This document shows, piece by piece, positions 61,702-64,000 of a DNA stretch of 64,000 bases. This DNA comes from Mucinivorans hirudinis (GTDB lineage: Bacteria > Bacteroidota > Bacteroidia > Bacteroidales > Rikenellaceae): NCBI GenBank assembly GCA_000723505.1, contig HG934468.1, positions 528,798-592,797 of the forward strand, read 5' to 3'. Under the pieces are notes generated by a model that had not been told where the DNA came from, did not search any database, and saw only the letters and a program-made list of their open reading frames with translations. Made by a program: the position numbers and the translations under genes. Every line of letters starts with the position of its first letter. Position 1 is the first letter of the stretch.

Positions 61702-62775
61702 ATGAAATACAGTTTTATACTCTTATTATTATTCTCTATCATTCAATCAAACTCGCAAACAACGAGTGAGCAGATACCAAATACGAAATTCGCGAATGGC
61801 ATAAGCGCGCTTTCGCCCATCTTCCGTCCCTATTGGGCAGATATGCACTCCACCATCACACGCGGTGAGGTGGCTATTGCTCTCAATAGCGTCGAATATG
61901 ACTATGCCAATAAAGGTGATATATACAAACCATTTGTATTCGCCAATATCGGGGCTGATTTACCGCTATGGTCGGGGTTTTTCCGAGATAAGAAGTTCGG
62001 ATTCGGAGTTACTCTGCCCTTCTTTGTGGATGTTTGGCTCGATATGTTCGAGCGAACAACCGCTCCGGTAATCAACTCGGCTTATCGTTTCGGATTACCC
62101 GAATTTATGTTCTATCACAAGTTGGATAAAAAATTTATGGGCATAAAAAACTATTCGATACGCCTATCCCCAATGAAACACGAATGTACACACATTGGTG
62201 ATGAGCTGACAATCTATCGAAAAGAGATGGGTTTTCCCTTGACAAGGGTAAATGTATCATACAACTATGCAGAGCTCGGAATTACAATTAACGACCCTCT
62301 CGACTCGAAGGCTCGCAACCACTCATTTCGCTATTCGATAATGATTTTGCACGACTTCTCGCAGGGTTGGTATTCTATACTGCCCAACGAAGGAGACACC
62401 CAATTGGTGGTGCCGTCCAAAATACCAATAGAGAGCTACTTGCAATATCAGTACCAAAGTAACGTCGGCAAAAAAAGCCACCTGCAAGCCATTATGTCGG
62501 CAGAGGTTCGTTATCGCTCTAAATATGGATATGCCTCCTTTTTCAACTTCACCGGAAAGTATGACAGCGAAAGGATGGATGATTTATTGCAAATGCCCGA
62601 GTATAAAGCAGCAGGAGTTAATTTGATGTTTGGTGCTCGTTATATCAACCCTAAGTTATACGGTTACAAAATTGGAGTTGCATTCAGAGGCTACCTTGGA
62701 GTGAATCCCTACGGACAGTTTCGCTCTACTCCATTCTACAACCAACTTGGAATTTGTCTCTTATTTGAACAATAA
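61702..62775 (+). CDS. Predicted outer-membrane beta-barrel protein
   Basis: 357 residues from the ATG at 61702, which begins a clear signal peptide (MKYSFILLLLFSIIQSNSQ); the open frame reaches 61648. The rest is rich in Tyr/Phe and alternating strands (FGFGVTLPFFVDVWLDMF, RYSIMILHDFSQGWYSIL) and ends QLGICLLFEQ, a typical C-terminal barrel strand. The family is not recognised; DUF1207-like barrels are one possibility. Confidence 0.6.
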   Translation: MKYSFILLLLFSIIQSNSQTTSEQIPNTKFANGISALSPIFRPYWADMHSTITRGEVAIALNSVEYDYANKGDIYKPFVFANIGADLPLWSGFFRDKKFGFGVTLPFFVDVWLDMFERTTAPVINSAYRFGLPEFMFYHKLDKKFMGIKNYSIRLSPMKHECTHIGDELTIYRKEMGFPLTRVNVSYNYAELGITINDPLDSKARNHSFRYSIMILHDFSQGWYSILPNEGDTQLVVPSKIPIESYLQYQYQSNVGKKSHLQAIMSAEVRYRSKYGYASFFNFTGKYDSERMDDLLQMPEYKAAGVNLMFGARYINPKLYGYKIGVAFRGYLGVNPYGQFRSTPFYNQLGICLLFEQ

Positions 62776-62787
62776 TTTTATTAGAAA

Positions 62788-63570
62788 ATGAAAGTAGCTG
62801 CCTTCCAAATGAATATAGCGTGGGAGAACCCCACCGCTAACCTTGCCAAGGTGCGCGAGGTGATTATGGCAACCGATGCCGATTTGGTCGTTCTGCCCGA
62901 GATGTTTGCCACGGGCTTCTCTATGTCGCCCGAGCTGATTGCCCAACCAATCGATGGCGAGATTGTCACCACACTGCAAAGTATTGCCCTCCAATCGGGC
63001 AAGGCAATTATCACAAGTGTGGCAATCGAGCTTGATGGTCTAAGCGGGAGTAATCCGCGCGCTGGTTTCGTGAACCGCCTCTTCTTCTTCACCCCCGATG
63101 GTGTATATCTCACCTACGACAAGAGGCATACGTTCCGAATGGGAGGTGAACACGAAAAATATTTAAGCGGCGAAAAACGACTTATCGTTCACTATAAAGG
63201 GTTGAGAATACGCCCGTTGATTTGCTACGATTTGCGCTTTCCTGTTTGGGCGCGAAACCGTGGCGACTATGATGTTTTGGTCTATGTAGCCTGCTGGCCC
63301 GATGTGCGCAGCTATGCTTGGGACACACTTTTGCGGGCACGAGCAATTGAGAATCAGTGCTATTGCATTGGTGTAAATCGATGTGGGGATGAGCCTAAGA
63401 ACAGCTACTCGGGTGATTCGGTAATTCTTGATTTTCTCGGAAAGCCTCTTGCGCAGGCAGAACCATACAAAGAAGAGGTGATTACTACCGAACTCTCTGC
63501 CGGTGAACTAAATAGTTTCCGCGCAAAATTCCCGGCATATTTGGATGCGGATAATTTTGAGATTATATAG
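62788..63570 (+). CDS. Nitrilase-family omega-amidase (YafV-like)
   Basis: 260 residues. The three catalytic residues are visible: Glu in LVVLPEMFATGFSM, Lys in YLTYDKRHTFRMGGEH and Cys in PLICYDLRFPVWARN. DKRHTFRMGGE with MFATGFSM is the pattern of omega-amidases that deaminate alpha-ketoglutaramate as metabolite repair. Normal length. The next gene starts 2 bp later. Confidence 0.92.
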   Translation: MKVAAFQMNIAWENPTANLAKVREVIMATDADLVVLPEMFATGFSMSPELIAQPIDGEIVTTLQSIALQSGKAIITSVAIELDGLSGSNPRAGFVNRLFFFTPDGVYLTYDKRHTFRMGGEHEKYLSGEKRLIVHYKGLRIRPLICYDLRFPVWARNRGDYDVLVYVACWPDVRSYAWDTLLRARAIENQCYCIGVNRCGDEPKNSYSGDSVILDFLGKPLAQAEPYKEEVITTELSAGELNSFRAKFPAYLDADNFEII

Positions 63571-63572
63571 GG

Positions 63573-64000
63573 GTGGATATTGGAGTAATCATACTACTCG
63601 TGTGTGCCGGAATTTTGGTCGGGGTTATCAATACCTTTGCCGGAGGTGGTGCGGCGCTCACCATTGCCGTGTTCACGGCGCTTGGTATGCCCGTCAATAT
63701 AGCTAATGGAACAAATCGTATACCGGTTCTTTTTCAGTGCCTTACAATGTCGGCAACCTTTCATAAGCAAGGGTATCTCGACTATAAAACGGGACTCAAA
63801 CTGAGCATCCCGACAGTGGTGGGTGCAATTGTTGGAGCACAATTCGCCTCCGTGGTAAGTAATTCATTGCTAACTATTCTGCTCGCCATCATACTGATAA
63901 TACTGCTAATAGTACTGCTCTTTAACCCCGAAAAGGCGATGCGTACCTCGGCACTTGCTCCTCGCCAACCGCGGGCTACGGACTTTTTTCTGTTTCTGCT
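63573..64000 (+). CDS. TauE/SafE (TSUP) family permease, N-terminal part
   Basis: Starts with GTG at 63573 and is cut by the window end. The translation has a membrane segment (ILLVCAGILVGVINTFAGGG), the N-T-F-A-G-G-G-A pattern and NGTNRIPVLFQ, typical of the TSUP family of anion exporters. More membrane segments follow (LKLSIPTVVGAIVGAQFA, LLTILLAIILIILLIVLL). About 142 residues visible. Substrate unknown. Confidence 0.82.
   Translation, partial: MDIGVIILLVCAGILVGVINTFAGGGAALTIAVFTALGMPVNIANGTNRIPVLFQCLTMSATFHKQGYLDYKTGLKLSIPTVVGAIVGAQFASVVSNSLLTILLAIILIILLIVLLFNPEKAMRTSALAPRQPRATDFFLFL

Noticed and set aside
1-64000. tRNA, rRNA, CRISPR array, known riboswitch or antibiotic-resistance gene
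   Set aside because: I looked for them by eye and saw none; a covariance-model search would be needed to exclude small RNAs.

Overview
The window is Bacteroidales DNA (phylum Bacteroidota; Alistipes/Rikenellaceae-like or Bacteroides-like is my guess, but the genus cannot be fixed from here). The signs are a SusC/SusD pair, -7 boxes of the TAnnTTTG type, genes without strong Shine-Dalgarno sequences, DUF3244, DUF1573 and NVEALA proteins, and a CTnDOT-type integrase. It divides into a conjugative transposon (from before position 1 to about 43,575) and chromosome (about 43,575 to 64,000). I saw no tRNA, rRNA, CRISPR array or antibiotic-resistance gene.

Conjugative transposon backbone. On the left are the end of a coupling-protein gene (MobC/TraG type), rteC and a frameshifted AraC-type regulator. 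On the right, reading left to right, are a broken methylase/helicase gene, a DUF1896 gene, topB (topoisomerase III), a small membrane protein, a DUF4099/DUF3945 protein, a run of small helix-turn-helix genes, a RhuM-like gene and a tyrosine integrase. The right end appears to lie at 43,566-43,575, where a CTnDOT-like core site cuts an ISL3-family transposase gene. The other end is outside the window.

Main cargo (about 3.2-28.5 kb, all on the minus strand). This is a peptide natural-product locus of the GG-Bacteroidales type. In transcription order it has a TPR membrane regulator, a DUF3244 protein, a family-4 glycosyltransferase, a double-glycine Cys-rich precursor, a six-bladed propeller protein, a radical SAM/SPASM enzyme, a truncated pseudo-radical-SAM, a second radical SAM/SPASM enzyme, a second Cys/Gly-rich precursor, a lipoprotein, a second family-4 glycosyltransferase, a C39-peptidase ABC exporter, an HlyD-type adaptor and a LanC-like protein. 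The last is translationally coupled to an unusual glycan block: a 997-residue protein fusing four glycosyltransferase domains (GT6, GT11, GT7-like, GT25-like), a GT10 fucosyltransferase, a second GT7-like enzyme, a CMP-sialic acid synthetase, and a sialyltransferase-like gene that an IS has split. The enzyme set is what would be needed to build a blood-group A/B/H or (sialyl-)Lewis-like structure, next to genes that make and export a modified peptide. That is the most unusual thing here.

Second cargo (about 30.1-32.7 kb, plus strand). A six-bladed propeller lipoprotein, a thioredoxin-like/DUF1573 protein and an NVEALA-type secreted peptide replace the middle of the methylase/helicase gene.

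Two 2,152-bp copies of one IS (IS1634-like) lie at 4,264-6,415 and 38,222-40,373. Each has its own 4-bp target duplication (CTAA in transposase orientation), so they are separate insertions and not the ends of a composite transposon.

Chromosomal flank. A family-4 glycosyltransferase, a SusC/SusD pair, a KtrB/TrkH potassium channel subunit, a secreted sialidase coupled to a YhcH-type gene, a GNAT acetyltransferase coupled to a lysophospholipid acyltransferase, an MFS transporter, a TlpA-like thioredoxin lipoprotein and a related short protein, an acyl-CoA thioesterase, a CvfB-like S1 protein, two proteins of unknown function, an omega-amidase-type nitrilase and the start of a TauE/SafE permease.
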